A stretch of 64,000 bases of DNA from Onchidella celtica (GCA_963931925.1 OZ007569.1:73398118-73462117), one strand, 5' to 3'; numbered from the stretch's first letter, positions 35,301-50,300 are shown. Notes: a model not told the origin generated them from the sequence alone. Made by a program: numbers and translations.

Positions 35301-38300
35301 CTTAAGGTCAAAGTACATGTTTGTAACACATAATGAGTTTACGGAGCATAGCTCCAGAAGGCGCTGCCCGTTTTCGTTGATGTTGCCAATGCCGAAGTGC
35401 CCAATGCACTTTGGCCATGCGGAGTGATCTGCTCCCACTCGAGCGTTAAAGTCACCCAGAATTAGCAGGCCTTCGGTGAGAGGGATGTTGTGGAGAGTCC
35501 TCTGCAATGCCTCGTAGAAAATGTCTTTGGTTTCGTCAGAGGAGGTAAGTGTTGGGGCATAGACGCAGATAATGTTGGTAAAACCAGACCGGGTGTTCAG
35601 TCTGAGTGTCATGATGCGTTCTGACACTCCAATTGGAGTTGCGATCGAATTGATAAGGGAGTTTTTTACGGCGAAGCCCACGCCGTGGATTCTCGGCTGT
35701 TCGCTGCTAAGGCCCTGCCAGAAGAAGGTGTAGTTTTCTTCTTTGACTGACCCGGAGTCGGGAAGTCGAGTTTCTTGAAGGGCAGCGATGTCGATGTTTA
35801 GTAGCTGAAGTTCTCGATCAATAATTTGGGATTTCCTGATGGAGTCAATATCAGTGAGATCTTGCTGTTGCAAGCCTGGGCGCATTGTTCTGACGTTCCA
35901 GGTACCAAGTTTTAGTATTTTTCTGTTTTTGCCAGGTGCACACTTTACGTCAGCTTTTTGACTTTTGGTCTAGCTCCAACCACCTTATGAAGCAGGCTGA
36001 CGTGGCGGAACAACACCCAACTGCCTGGGGGCTGCCCAGGTTACGGCGGGCGGTAGTTGATCAATGCAGCTGAAAAGCCGCTCCCACCGACAGAGGGGAC
36101 CCCTGGCGCTCATCCGTACGCCAAATGGATTGAGCTTGTCACCGGTAACTGCCACCTCCCGTGTTGTGCCCATCCGTAACGGATGGCTGGAGTGTCCTCT
36201 CCAAATCGGAAATGGGTGGGCTTATAGAGGAGAGACAGACGCTTGCCAAGCCCGAGCAAACGCCTCCTCGTTTTGCTGCCTTGCCTGGGCTATTTTTAAG
36301 AGATGGTGCTTTGCCCAGAGGCACCACCCCTCTCTCTGCCATTCTAGTTAAACCCAAGGGAGAGACCAGGTCAATACATTTGGAACTAGTCCGGCTGCAG
36401 GAGATGCTGGAAGCCAGTTTGATGCAGTTCTCCCTGACAACCACCTTCGGGTCTCCACTCCTGATTTTCTGTCTGGGTTTACTCCCATAGCCTTTGCTAT
36501 CATAGCAACACACAAGGCAGTGTGGTATTTGTATTCAGGGTTACCTTCCCCTAGTCTTCCTCTCTCCCGAGATGACCCACAAGACAGTGGGGGTGACAGT
36601 AGCAGGCTGTATTGTGTACTGTCATACAATAGCAGAAAACTCTGGCCTGACATAGTCATAAGAAATAATACAGAAATAATACAATAAAATGCAAAGGAAA
36701 AACAGAGACAAGTCAAGCTTTGGATCAGTGGACCTTCATCAAGCAAAAGATTGTAACAGTATAAAGAAAAAATTAAACAAACAGAAAACTTGTAAAATTC
36801 GCAGAAAAGCGGGTTTCATTGTTTGCGAGTTCAGACTTGGATTCTGGGAACCCATTTGAGCCACCATACCTTGATAGATAGGCTGCGTTCTGAGAATCCA
36901 AGTCTCTGCAAAATTATTGGTGAGATGGTAGGAAATTCAACTGTGGAAATAATGCTTATCTAAAAGTGCTTGTGGTATAAACAATAATGTGTAACTTCTT
37001 TGGATTGTTTTCCCTATTAGCTGGCCAACCTGGCAGATACAAATGTCCGTATGAAAACTGCAACAGCTGGTTTGTGCGGAAAGACAAGTATGAATTGCAC
37101 TTGTGTACTCACTCAGCTGAGCGCCTCTTGTGCTGTGAGAAATGTGGAAAGCAGTTTGGCTGTCAGAGATATCTGGATGTGCATCATAAAGTACATGAAA
37201 GTGAGTGAAAACAGATTTAGTGGAGCCAGTTGGATTACTAAAATAGTAATAATAATAATGACAATCAATACTCTTTGTTGTCCATTTCCCTATTATTTAT
37301 CCAGTATTGGGTCCATTTGGATCAATAGTCTAGTTTTCGGTAGAATTTTTCTTTTCGCACACTGCGCCAGTGATCTAATTTATTACAGTATACCTTGAAT
37401 CCAACGAACTCGGACTCAAAGAACACCTTGCATTCAACGAACACAGAAAAATCCCCGTTTTTTTTCCTTTACTGACTTTATTAAATATCTTTTATCGAAC
37501 GAACTAATCTCCGCCCCACCCTCGGTTCCAACGAACCAGAAGTGTAGGCAAGCTCACAATAAATTGCTTGTCTACCCAGAAATCTAGTTGAAATTCGAAA
37601 TTCAAAAGGTCTGCTGTCGGCTGACAAGAAATAAATAAGTGTACCGTAGGCTATATTATGCCATGTAATAGGGGTAGGGCAAGATGTGGACACCACAGGG
37701 AGAAAATTATGAACAGAGAGAGAGGGGAAGGGGTGGCAGCCGACGCGTGGGAGAACATGATACGGGATCAAAGAGACAAAGCCACCGAACTTGAATAGTG
37801 GGTGGGAAGGGTAAAGAGTGGTTGTAGGCCTATAGACAAGCAATGCGGGGCAGAGGGAAGGTTGTGGGTAGGGAGGGGGGGGTTGGCTTCTGTAGAATTG
37901 GCTCCAACGAACCTTGCATCCAACGAACTTTTAAAAATGACCGAAATGGTTCGTTGAGTCCAAGTTCTACTGTACTGTAAATTTATCAGGTCTGTGGGGC
38001 CTCGTTCAGGTTTTTCCATGAAAAAGTAATTGATGCTTTATTTATGTTCAAAATGTTCGGGCCTACGCAAGTTAATGCAGTCAATAATGAAATATTCACT
38101 AAACACTGACTGTTGTGTCCCTTTGTTTGACCACTGGTCTATCCAACAGAGAATGAGAGAAATGCCCAACATCCACCAGAGAGAAGCCATGTGTGTGAGG
38201 TGTCAGGCTGCCAACGTAAGTTCACCTCACGTGTTTACATGAAACGACATGTCATATCCTATCACATGGGCCGGCGGCCTCGTCCCATGCCAGGTGTCTT

Positions 38301-41300
38301 CCATACATGTCCAGTACAAGGCTGTGGCCGTAAATTTTCTCTCAAGTCTACACTTTGTCGACACAATCTCTTAGTACATAAAGGTGGTGATTACAAACTG
38401 CACCGTGCTGTAGTCAAATATGCGTGTACATACGAGGGCTGTGGACGGGAGTTTAATCGCAGACATTTACTGAAGGAGCACATAGTGAGAGAGCATGGGA
38501 CCAGCAGTCAGAGTGGGAGGCCGGCGGATGGGAGTGAGAGGGAGTGTGTGGAGGAGATATGTACAGAATGTGGAATTGTCCTGAGCCCAGCAAAGATGTC
38601 TCGGCACAAGGCAGCTCATCTTAGTACACAAACATGCAAGGAGAAGACACAGGTAAGCAACATATAAACTTGTACATATCATCACTGCTCTATGCTAATG
38701 GCATATGAAAATTCGACATTTTTGACACTTTTGAGATACTAAGAAAAAACTGTATCTTGTCCTGTCATTTGGTGACTAACGCCATTATGATTCTGTTGGA
38801 TTATTACATTTACCTGTTGGCGCATTTCTTTTCTATAATATTATCTGATAGCCTCATGCTCAGACATGCAATGAACGGTGCCGGATTTACCATTAGGCTA
38901 GGTGGGCTGAAGCCTAGAGCCTCAAAACCTTGGGTTAGGGGCTTGCCACCTCAGGCCAGTCTGCATAATATTTTGTGAAACGTGTACTTTCCATTTGATG
39001 TTACAGTGCACTGTAGTTTCTGAACAAATCTTTTGTAATTTTCCTAGCTTATGTCCTTTCGCAATAAATTTGCCCATGTACACCATTACGTCTTTTCAAG
39101 TGTAATATGATAGTTTATAGAATTTAAGGCTCAGCGGTTAAAAAGCCTTTCATGATTACATTGGAGACCTTACTTCCTTTATAATATAATATACATAGAC
39201 TACATCATATGATCTTTGAAATGTATTATAGTGTTTCGTACTTTGTGTTCACTTTTCTATGAAAATAATAACAAATTGACAGTTTCATTTTGCCTTTATA
39301 TGGACTTGTGTGTATGTTGTTTTTTCTTTCATTTATTTAAGAAAAAGCTAAAGAAATTAAAGAAAACATTCCTATTTTGGAGTGTAAAATTGGCAAAGAG
39401 AAAAGGTTGCATGTAGCAAAGCTTCACGTAAGAAGTAATACCCAAACGACACTATGAAATGATACAATTTGTTTTCTGTTGTTGTTTTTTTTCCTTGAAG
39501 AGTGCTGTTGCCGAAATATCAACATTTTCTGTCTTCCCTTTTAGTTTACGTTTCATAGTATGATTTGGGTATTATTTCTTAGCTTTGCTACATACAACGT
39601 TTTCTTTTTTGCATATTTTGGACTCTGCTTTAAACCTTGCTGCGACCTCACAGTTTTTCTGTGGTTTTTATAATATTTCGTTTATTTTGGAGTTTGCATG
39701 TTTAGACAAATTTGAATGAGCAAGTAGGCGAGTGATGTATCAGATGACAGCTACACGCATCTCTGTTTGACGTTTTATTTTTTAAACAGGAAATGCCGCC
39801 ATTTCGCTGCCACTGGTGCCCAGATGTGGCATTCACAAGTGTGGAGGAACGTAGAACTCACATTCAAGGTCACATAGGTGTGTGGGTTTATACAGTGGGT
39901 ATTCCCACGTGTATTGCTTAGTTTCTTATATTCAGAAAGAGATGGGGTGATTGTTGTGGGAGTATACATCATGCAGCTCTTCTTTTCCCCCTGGAATGCA
40001 GAGTCTGTATTGAAATCCAGCAGTATTACTGTACATCCAACAAGTACAGTCAGCATTATCAACATGTATATAAATATATATATATATGTTTTCTGGAAAT
40101 GAAGAGTAACTTGCAAGATTATTAACAATTATTCATAAGCATAAGAACATCAATATCAAGTGTACATACAGCATTGTGTTAAACATATATAGATATCAGT
40201 CATGTATAGAACTGTATTCATATCAGATGTGTACAAACTGACATAAGAGACATCAAATTGTTCATCTTCCTTCCCCAGACAATCCGCCCTACAAGTGTGA
40301 GGTGGAAGACTGCAAGCAGACATTTTTCCTGGTGAAGAACATGGACAACCATCTGTGGAATCACTGCAAGAAAGTATCCACTTGTCCAGTGGAAGGCTGT
40401 GCTCAAACCTTTGACAATCAGCTGTTGCTGGCCAAACACAGCCAAGTCCACTATGGTCAGATATTTTTATACAAGCGTTTTTTTGTTGATTTTAATTTTT
40501 TGCATTCTCTTCTCCCTATTTTGATCTCCCAAGTTCATATTCCGGTTTGTATCTCATGGGACCTAACTGACCCAGATTTCTCAGCTAGAAGAAAACATTA
40601 CCAATTTGTACTTTGTGGGGTCTGTTAGACCCAGTTTTGGCCATAAAATGCCATATCAAGGCTCTGGGTCTGACAGGCTATGCAACAGGAATAAACCAAG
40701 ATAATGGTCAGTTGTAACTCACTTAGTGACCTTCATAAAGAAATGGAATTACTGGTATTAAATTATTTATTAAATAAATATATAATATATATTCAAATAA
40801 TATTATAGTACTTTAGAATACAAGTTGTGAGTTGTGAACTGTTGTGAATTGTGAACTGCGCCTAACAGGCTGCGTTGCAATTTGCTCTGAGATAGAGAGA
40901 GTGAGAGAAAGAGGGTGAGAGAAAGAAAGAGAGAGTGAGAGAGATGCAAATCGAGAGAACAAGACTTTCTGTAAAGCGCCTAGAGCAAACTCGTTTGGAT
41001 TAGGCGCTATATAAATGATCTTCATTATTATTATTATAATTATTATTATTAGTTATGTCATAATTTTTTAGGAGAACTATCCAAATTTCAATGAAAAGTG
41101 TTTTATGAAAAGGTATGGCAAAAAACAAGGTGCCCTGGGTCTGACAGTGACATGGGGTTAAAATAGGTTTGAAGTTGTTTTGTTTTTAGTTTGCTTAAGT
41201 TCTGTCTTGAAAGATGGGTGACAGGTGCTCATGAAAATATGTAGAGGAGAGCAAACAATTTTCTGGATAGATGGTGCAGATTTTCTTGAAATATTTCCTG

Positions 41301-44300
41301 GCTCACATGCATTTTCATATTTTGTTCACCAGATGGGAAAATGAAATGTCCGTGGAGAAATTGCGGTGATTGGTTTACGGCCATGGGGACTCTGAAGCAG
41401 CATTTCTTGGCTCACAGCCGCTCTTTGACTGCTCGCTTTGGCTCAGACTTTGTATGTCAGGTGTGTGATCGCGTCTTCAGCAGCAAATACGGACTCAGAA
41501 ATCACCAGAGAACTCATGAAGAAAAGGATTCAGGTTAGTTACTACATGTGAGCCAGGGGGGCGTTAGGCTCTGATGTTTGAGCAAGAATTTGACATTTTC
41601 CATCGATGGTCCCTGATGTGCCCTTGAAACTCTCTAATAAATACTGAAAGCAGAAGAAGATTAGAGTGCAACACTATGGTAGTGACCTTTGACCCTTGCC
41701 TATCAGCTATCAAACATTCGCTATTGATGACAAATGAATGTGGTCCTATGTGTAAGGAGAATGTACTTAACTGATGATATGATTGTCATCTGCCCTCCCA
41801 GGTCAACATTGTGTCGCTCTAGTACTACAATAGCATCTCAAAATTGAAATGAAACCATAATCTGGTACAACAAAGTGTATTCTAAAATTCCTAAGAAAAT
41901 TGTGAAGGTATCTCACCTCTTGGAATAGATTTGTTAAGTTCAACTTCGAAACTTTAGAAGAGATTTTCTTGAAATAAGTTGATATGGAGATGACATCAAT
42001 AAGGCAGTATTACGGTGATGATTTCTCAACTGCTATGATATATTATCCTAGATGAAGTACCAGGCACTTACTGGTGTTTCCACCTTTCTCTCCCCCTCTC
42101 TCTGGTCTAGACAATTTCCCATAAAAATCTACAGTCTTGCTTCAAAACTCATAAGCGGCAGGGTGCTACGCACCAACTGAATGCTTGTCAAATACAGTCT
42201 CCCCATGCTGTAGGCTTATCAAATGGAGCACAGTTAGAGATCATTGTGTTTTACCTTTTTACAGCTTTTAAAAAACTACACCTGAAACTTGAATAAACAC
42301 AATAGGTCGATACAAATGTGATTGGGTCAAATCAGTTGATACTTAAGAAAATTAATTTTATTTTTGAAACTGAGAGCAAAAAAAGACCAAAATTGCCCCC
42401 ACAATTTTTTTTTTTATAATACAGTGCAATCCTAATATCTCGACATCAGTGGGACCGTCTGACTTGTGTCGAGTAAAGAGAAAGTCGAAATAGCAGATTT
42501 GTGGTGGAAGAGAAAAAAAAAAGGGGGGGGGGTCAAACATCACCGTAATGGGAAATGTCCAATAAATAACGCAATTATGTACCTTTTTCTTTTAATTATC
42601 CATTTATCGGCATATTGTCACCTGTTCCTCCAATGTCACTGTTGCGCAGAGCAGTTGCAGAGCATAGATTTACCGATAGCCTACCGGAGAAATAGTGCAG
42701 CAATCAAATGCATAGTGCTTTACTTTTTTTTTTAAACCTCAACCTACCTGTTTCTTTAGAAGAAGTGATGATACCGATACATACACAGTACGGCAGTTAA
42801 CCGAGAGATCTAGGTCAAGGCCTAGTATCAACGGCGCACGAATGTTTTGTGGGGAAAAAAATTACTGTTTGTTTGTAGTTCTCTGTACCTTTACTGCCGT
42901 TGGCCTACGCTTATGCAAGGCACTCCACACTTGCGTTACTGAAGGCAAGGGTCATCCTCTGTGTCCACACACCCCCTCCCTGCCAGCACCGTTAAAAGAA
43001 ATAAAGAAGTCTTATATGCGGGGAGTTGCGTGGGCATTTTTGGTAGCACAGTAGTAGATCTAGTGCACTTGTTTTGCCGCGGTCGGGGAGAAACATGTCG
43101 ATATAAGAGGAAAGGATGGAATAACACGTCGAGTTACGGGGAAATATTTAGTAGCATTAAAGAAGAAACAGGTTGGGACTTAAAAATTGTGTCGAGTTAC
43201 CCAGAATGTCAAGAAGCCGTGTCGAGATAAGTGGATTGGACTGTATAATATAGGAGTTTCCATTCTTTCCCCACTTCCCTCCACTTACAAATGTGCACAC
43301 ACACTGTCTCTACGTACACACACACAGATACTTCCACCCAGACGGAAGCCGTTGGCCAACAGTTCCAGTGTGAAGAGCCAGGTTGCCAGGAAACATTAGG
43401 TCAGTTCCGGGAATTCTTTGACCACTTTTTGCATCACTACACCAACACTGCAGTCACCTGCAGCTTCCCCCAGTGTCACCAAGTCCTGCCCACCTTGCTA
43501 CAGTTGGCCAGGCACGGGAAATGTCACTATGGTAGGTTCGGTCTAGATTTGACATTTTTCACTATAGGTGAGGTGACAACACAGATCGACAATGCATCGG
43601 AGTCTCCCAAGTTGAGAAAATTTAGTAAAATGATTGTTAGGGCTCAAAGACATAGTTTTTGATATTTGCCAATTTAGATTGTTATGTCTGCTGTTGTTTT
43701 CTATTAACAAAATGGATAAATTTTTATCCTATTCATCAGTTTGCTGGATTTTCTCAACTTGCCATCTGCAACATATTAATGATTCTGTGTTGCCACCTTA
43801 CTGTATATGTATTTAAACAATTTCAAACACAGGAAATCGGTCTATTTGGAAGTATATTCAATTCTATGAAAGCTTTGTCTGATTTTAACAATGTCTATGG
43901 TCCTCATGTGCATGAAGTGGACTCACTTTACAGAATGTTATGTGAAGTTTGTCAGAAATGAAAATTAGTTATAATTCTTTTGTTTTTTTTAATTTTCCTT
44001 CCATTTCTTATTCTTTTGGAATTTATTGTAGGCCTATAGTTCCTGTGTTGTTTGTTTCAAACGCATGAGGTTTGCAATGTACAGTCTTTTCTTTTTTTTC
44101 TCTTTGTCAAATTTAGATGGAAAGTACAGGTGTCCATGGCAAGGCTGTGACAAGACTTTTGCTTCTTCGTTTTTCCAAGTAAAGAAACACATGTATCGTC
44201 ACATCCTGACTCTGCCAGAGGTCGCAACAAATCGGCCTCACACTTGTACTCAATGTGATATGGTCTTTCGTTACCATAGCAACTTAATAGGCCATCAGGC

Positions 44301-47300
44301 ACAGCATCCAGAAAAATCAGGCAAGTCTAGCATGTGTGATCTTTGAGCAGACGATGGTTTATATCAGTAATTCTCAGAATCCCAGGCCACGCCCTTCCCC
44401 TTGCTTTGCTAAGTTTCCTCAAATCCTCTCCCATTTTAAATTGTCATCTAATAATTTTTTCCCTGTTAACATTTACAGTGATATTTATTGAAATAATTTA
44501 TGAAACTAAATAACTGTTCATTCATGATAGCCCTCAAAATTGTGTATATTGGTATTTCATTTGATAGATGAGCAGAATGTACTGGGTACATTCTTTCTTA
44601 GTTTGGAGTTTCTCCTCTCACCGAAACTTCTTGCCAATTCTCATGTAACTAAATTCCCTCCCCCAAGATTTGAAATTCTCCCCCCGGGACTCAAGTGCCT
44701 CATGTTTGAGAAATTGCTGGTTATATTGAATGTGAGGTGTAGAAGTAGATTTACATCTATACATGTATAGCAGTGTGGTGTTTTTTTTCTAAATAATTAG
44801 CGGTTTCTGAATAGGTCTGTCTCAAATTTTGCATGGCTTTCTAAATCATTTTGTCTTAACAAAAATTATATTTGTTCATGCATGTACAATGGTTAGATAA
44901 ATTACATACTTTTCTCATACAACCCTCTATTAAAAGTGACAATAGGTGAGTCATAAGATAACGGAGAGTTTTACAATACAAAATGTAAGCTTGTTTTTAT
45001 TGTAGTATTGTTTGAAATCAAATTTATACTTGTTTCTAGAATTAAAGTGTTCAGAAATAAAGAAATTCTGTGGACTGAAGATGCTGGACACAAAGAATGG
45101 TTGAATTGATATTGGACACTCTTGTCATTTTTAACTATTAGTAGTCGACCACAATTTCTGGTTGATCCCCAGGGTATATTTCCAGATCGATAAAATTTTG
45201 TGTTATATATCAGAATTCACAAGTCAAGTTGAATAGCACTTGTGATTCTGTCTGACTTACAGATGTTCCTCATGTGTGCTGACCCTGACTTTCATTTTAT
45301 GTCCGTATGTTTTGTTTCTCAGATTACGTGTGTCCAATATGTGGTAAAAAGTTTAGCCACAACCATCTGAAGCGACACATGCTGACCCATGGTCAAGAGA
45401 AAGCACATCAATGTCCACACTGCAGTGTCCGCTATGGGACAGTGAATGGTTTAAAATTTCACATTCTGCAGACTCATGGGATAGGTGGGTATTTACATGG
45501 AGCACATTTTCTCAACATTGTGCTTTTGTCTATGGTATTTTTTTTAAAATCATTGCATTGAAATCGGTGTATACATCAGAGGGTGTATATTTTTTTGTAT
45601 GTAACGAGAGAGGATCACTCATCGTTGTCAGTTTTCAGTTTCAGAAAAAGAATTTCAGTTGATCCTTGAGATTTGTCTACATTCAGCCTCAGAAGTTTAA
45701 TCCTAACACTGTTGTGTTGTTTCCCCTAGGCAAATGGCCATTTCAGTGCAGTTTCTGTGGCAAAGGTTTCATCAGCAGTACAGAGCTGAGGCGTCACATG
45801 CCCTCACACACCAAAGAGAAACCTTTCTCTTGTCAGGAATGTGGTCTCAGCTTTGCCACCCACACAGGATACAAAGGTCACATGAGGAAACATTCAGGTG
45901 ACATTTCTTTCACCTTACATCCCTTAGGGGTGTAGGCATCAGACAGGCGACTCACTACTGATAAATTTTGCTTCACAATAGCGCAATAGGCACTGCCCAC
46001 TGCATCCCCCTGGGTGGCGGTGTGGACAGTGCCTATTGTGCTTGTGTGAAGGAAAATGTATGGGTGGCGAGTCACTGGTCTGGTGCCTACACCGGCTTTG
46101 GTCAATTTCACCCATTAACTCTTTCCCTACCACACATTCTGGGCAGTATTCCACGGTTGGACCAAGCTATATTTGAGCCACCATTTTGTTTCCTCAATAG
46201 ACAACCAAAAAATATGAAATTGTGTGAAAATGAATGTAGATTCAAAATATTCAGGTTTGAATGTACAACAGTGAATTGTATTTACAAAAATTGTGTTTCG
46301 TAAACACTGAATTGGAATTGAACATGAATTTCATGAGCCGCATTTTGCGGCTCGCGGTAGTAATCGGGATTTCGCTTGAGCCGCAAAATGCGGGCTCACG
46401 GGAGGGAAAGAGTTAACCCTGTGGGCCCCTAACACGGATTTACCAAGACAACTCATCTAGTCCTGTCTGCCATAAGCATGGTAAAGTGGTGAGGACACAC
46501 ACAGAGATCTATACTCCCAGGAGTATTGTGACAATGACAACCCCCCGATTTCTTCTCTATGTGAGTTTTTGGATATGTAAGGGTTTGAAATGCCTGAAGT
46601 CCAAGAGCTCTGCAGGGAAAATTAGACCCAGGCAACTAAGGTTCACAAGGTTAACACACGTCCAGTGCAATCCTCATAATAAGTATCCCTTGGGACCAGA
46701 CCAATTTATTCTTATCAAGAGGGTTTACTAATTTTAAAGAGAATTCAGCTGGTAATAGTAATTATAGAAACTCAGTTTGATGCTATTCAATATATAAAGT
46801 GAGACCACCATGAGGACAAAGTTAACTAAACAAATCATGTAAATACAGGTGTTTTTTTTTTTTGTCCCACTGAGATTTTATCTGTTCTTTCCCCCTCCCT
46901 ATCCAGGCCAGAAGTATGTGTGTGACGTGGAGGGGTGTGGCAAAGTCTACACCACACCCTTGTCTATGAGGGGACACAAGGCACAACATGCTGGCTTTAG
47001 GCAGACTTGCCAGCACTGCGGCAAAGTTTACAACAATCCTTACGGTCACAAATGCAAGGCCAGTCGACAGGCTCGCAAAAGTGTACCTAGACAAGGTATG
47101 TGACTGTCAGGCTGTCAGCTGTGAGACCCACAAAATTTTACCTAAACAATGCATTTTATGACTGTGGCTTACAAAATGATTTACCTAGAAAAGTTATGTT
47201 ATTGTTCGTCTGTCAAAATATTATGAAAAACAGAGAAAATCTATGGGGCCGCAGCAAAGCTGGAAGCACAGACAAAATATTGCAAAAAAAAAAAGTTATA

Positions 47301-50300
47301 TGTAGCAAAGCCTGGTGTAAGAAATAATCCAGAAATGATACAATAAAACAGAAAAGAAAAGGGAAGACAAACCAGGCTTTCGGTATGCTTACCTTTGTCA
47401 AAGAAAAAATATAACAGGTTGGAAAATTGAACCAATAAAACAATTGAACAGATGAAAAAAAAAATTATAGAATATAAAACCAATACACAGGGTTCATAGC
47501 GGACCTTGAAAACCTGGAAAAACCTTCAAAAACGAAAATTGTTTTTCAAGATCTTGAAAAGCCTGGAAAACAGCACAACCTTGAATAACCTTGAAAAAAC
47601 AAAAAATGCGATCGATTTGAAAAAAGAAAAAAATTTGGTCCTAGGCGCTAGGCCTAACGGAAACAGAGACAGCAGTGTAGTCGCACAGGTTTTTACAAGC
47701 ATAAGCAATTCACAGACATGCGTAGTTTTTGTCACAGTGTTTTGTGGCCTTGAAAATGAAAAGGTTGACCTTGAAAAAACCTTGAATTTTCTCATCAAAG
47801 TCTGCTATGAACCTACTCAGCTGCGAGTCCGCACTTGGATTTTCGGAGGACAGCATGTCTGGCAATGTCTGTCAGTCTAGCCCTGTTTTGTCCATCATCA
47901 TCATCATCATTGCCTTTCTCACCCTGGATCAGGGTATAGGCCACCAACAAACACTTTCCATCCCTCTCTATCATGGGCCAGCCTCTTTACATTATTCCAA
48001 GTCTTTCCGCTTCGTTGCACATCATTTTCTCTGGCTCTTCTCCACGTTCCGCGCGGCCTTCCTCTTGATCTCTTGCCCTGGGGATTCCAATCCAATACCT
48101 TCTTCGCGATGCTGTTTCCTGGCCTCCTGAGAGTGTGGCCGATCCATCTCCATCGCCTCCTTGCTCTGTCTTGTTCTTTTCCAAACAATTTCATTGCTGA
48201 CCTTGTCTGTCCATCTGATCTTAAGTAGCTTCCTCAAACATCTGTTGATGAAAACTTGGATTCTCTTTATGCAGGCCTGGGACGCATTCCAAGTCTCACA
48301 TCCATACAACAGGACTGACTTCACGTTCGAGTTGAATATCCTCAGCTTTGTTTTTAGAGATATATCCTTGGTTCTCCAAATCTTGCTTAAGGACGTGAAA
48401 GCTGCCTGTGCCTTTCCAATTCGTGCTTTGACTTCTGCCTCTGTTCCTCCCTTATTGTCAATGATACTACCAAGATAGCAGAAGGACTCTACATCTTCCA
48501 GTGGTTGATCTCCTACTTTGACTTGTTCGCTTGGGGGTGCAACAATTTTTAGGACCTTCGACTTCGCAGGATGTATCCTCAATCCAATAGATTCTGAAAT
48601 TTTGTTTAGAGCTGTAGTCTTTGCTTGCATCTGGTCGTGTGTGTGCGACAATAGTGCCAAGTCATCTGCAAAATCTAGATCGTCCAGCTGTGTCCATGGG
48701 GTCCATTGTATGCCATTTCTTCCTCCATTGGTGGTTTCTTTCATAAGCCAATCAATCACCAGAATAAACAGAAATGGGGACAGCAAACAACCCTGCCTAA
48801 CACCAGTCTTGATATCAAAGCTGTCAGTAAGCTCACCATCGTGTACGACTCTGCAACTTGTCCCCTCGTGCATGCTCTTGATAAGATTCACCATCTTCTC
48901 TGGGATTCCATAATGTCTCAATATTCTCCACAGCGTTTCTCTATCGATGCTATCAAAGGCCTTCTCGTAGTCAAGGAAGTTCACTATCAGTTGGGAGTTC
49001 CACTCTAGCGACTGCTCTACTATAATTCTCAGCGTGGCGATCTGGTCGGTGGTTGATCGATTACTCCTGAAACCAGCTTGCTCCTCACGAAGTTTTGGGT
49101 CTGTTGCATTCTGTATTCGCTTGAGAATAATCCGATTGAAAACCTTTCCTGGGATGGAGAGAAGTGTGATTCCTCTGTAGTTACTACAATTGCTGAGGTC
49201 CCCTTTTTTTGGAAGCTTCACGAGGTGTCCTTCTTCCAGTCCTTTGGAAACTTGCCTCCGATCCAAATCCTTGAGAATAGTGAGTGCAGACCCTCTGCAG
49301 CCCCAGCAGCATCTGCCTTCAGCGCCTCTGGTGGGATCTGGTCTGGTCCAGCTGCCTTGCCTCGATTTAACTGCTTTATGGCATCATTAATCTCTGCTTT
49401 AGTCGGAGGGTCGCAACTGATCGGTAAATCATTTCTTGCGGGTAGAATGTCGGGTGGGTTGCTTGGTGGAGGTCTGTTCAAGAGGCTACTAAAATGTTCT
49501 ATCCATCTTTTTGCCTGAGCTTCCTTTCCAAAAATAGCCTTCCTGTTGTAATCCTTGACAGGAACTTCAGGTTTTCCATATTTTCCAGCAAGAGTCTTTG
49601 TAGTCTGGTAGAGGATCCTCATGTGTCCTCCTGTTGCTGCCTTCTCTGCTTTCTCTGCTAACATTCCTATGAACTCCTCTTTGTCTTTTTTAATTGATTT
49701 TTTGACCTCTTTAGCTGATGCTCGGTACTCTTCCTGGTTACCAACTCTTGAGCTTCTTGTACGACTTGCATTTACCTGTTCTTTTAGGTCTCTTCTTATC
49801 CTTATCAAGTCCAATGATTTTTGACTGATCCATTCCTTGTGTTCCACTTTCTTTTCCCCAAGAACATCCTGACATGTCGATGTAAATACTCCTTTTACCT
49901 TAGCCCAGTGAGTCTCCAAATCTACTCTCTTCGAGGTCAACAAGGGGTTTGAATCTATTCCTCAGTGTCAGCTGGAACTCTTCCTTCTTGTCTCCATCCA
50001 GAAGGCTCACTTGAAACTTTCTCCTGTTTGTTCCTGCTCTGGTACCTTGTTTCTTGAGGCGGAGTTTGAGTCTTGCCAGCAGCATGTGATGGTCAGATCC
50101 AACATCAGCTCCTCTCTGTACTATGACATCCTCCAGTGAGCGTCTGAATCGTCGGGTGATGCAAAAGTGGTCAATCTGGTTTTCAGTTACTCCATCCGGT
50201 GAAATCCAAGTGGCCTTATGGATCCTCTTGTGTGGGAATACTGAACCTCCAATCACATAGCTGTTAAATGCGCAGAAACTTGCAAACCGCTCTCCATTCT

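Larger units (their letters stand above)
38653..39789. other. intron B8-B9
   Basis: Non-coding. It holds the second copy of the dispersed repeat (39081-39195) and a foldback element (39344-39620). Confidence 0.55.

Noticed and set aside
40540-41165. Fourth piggyBac-like element
   Set aside because: The right end (gggtctgacagtgacatgggg, TTAA) and a gggtctgttagaccc palindrome look suggestive, but no matching left end with TTAA was found.
43659-43961. Separate 100-residue gene in intron B12-B13
   Set aside because: No recognisable motif, AT-rich composition, no splice or promoter support.
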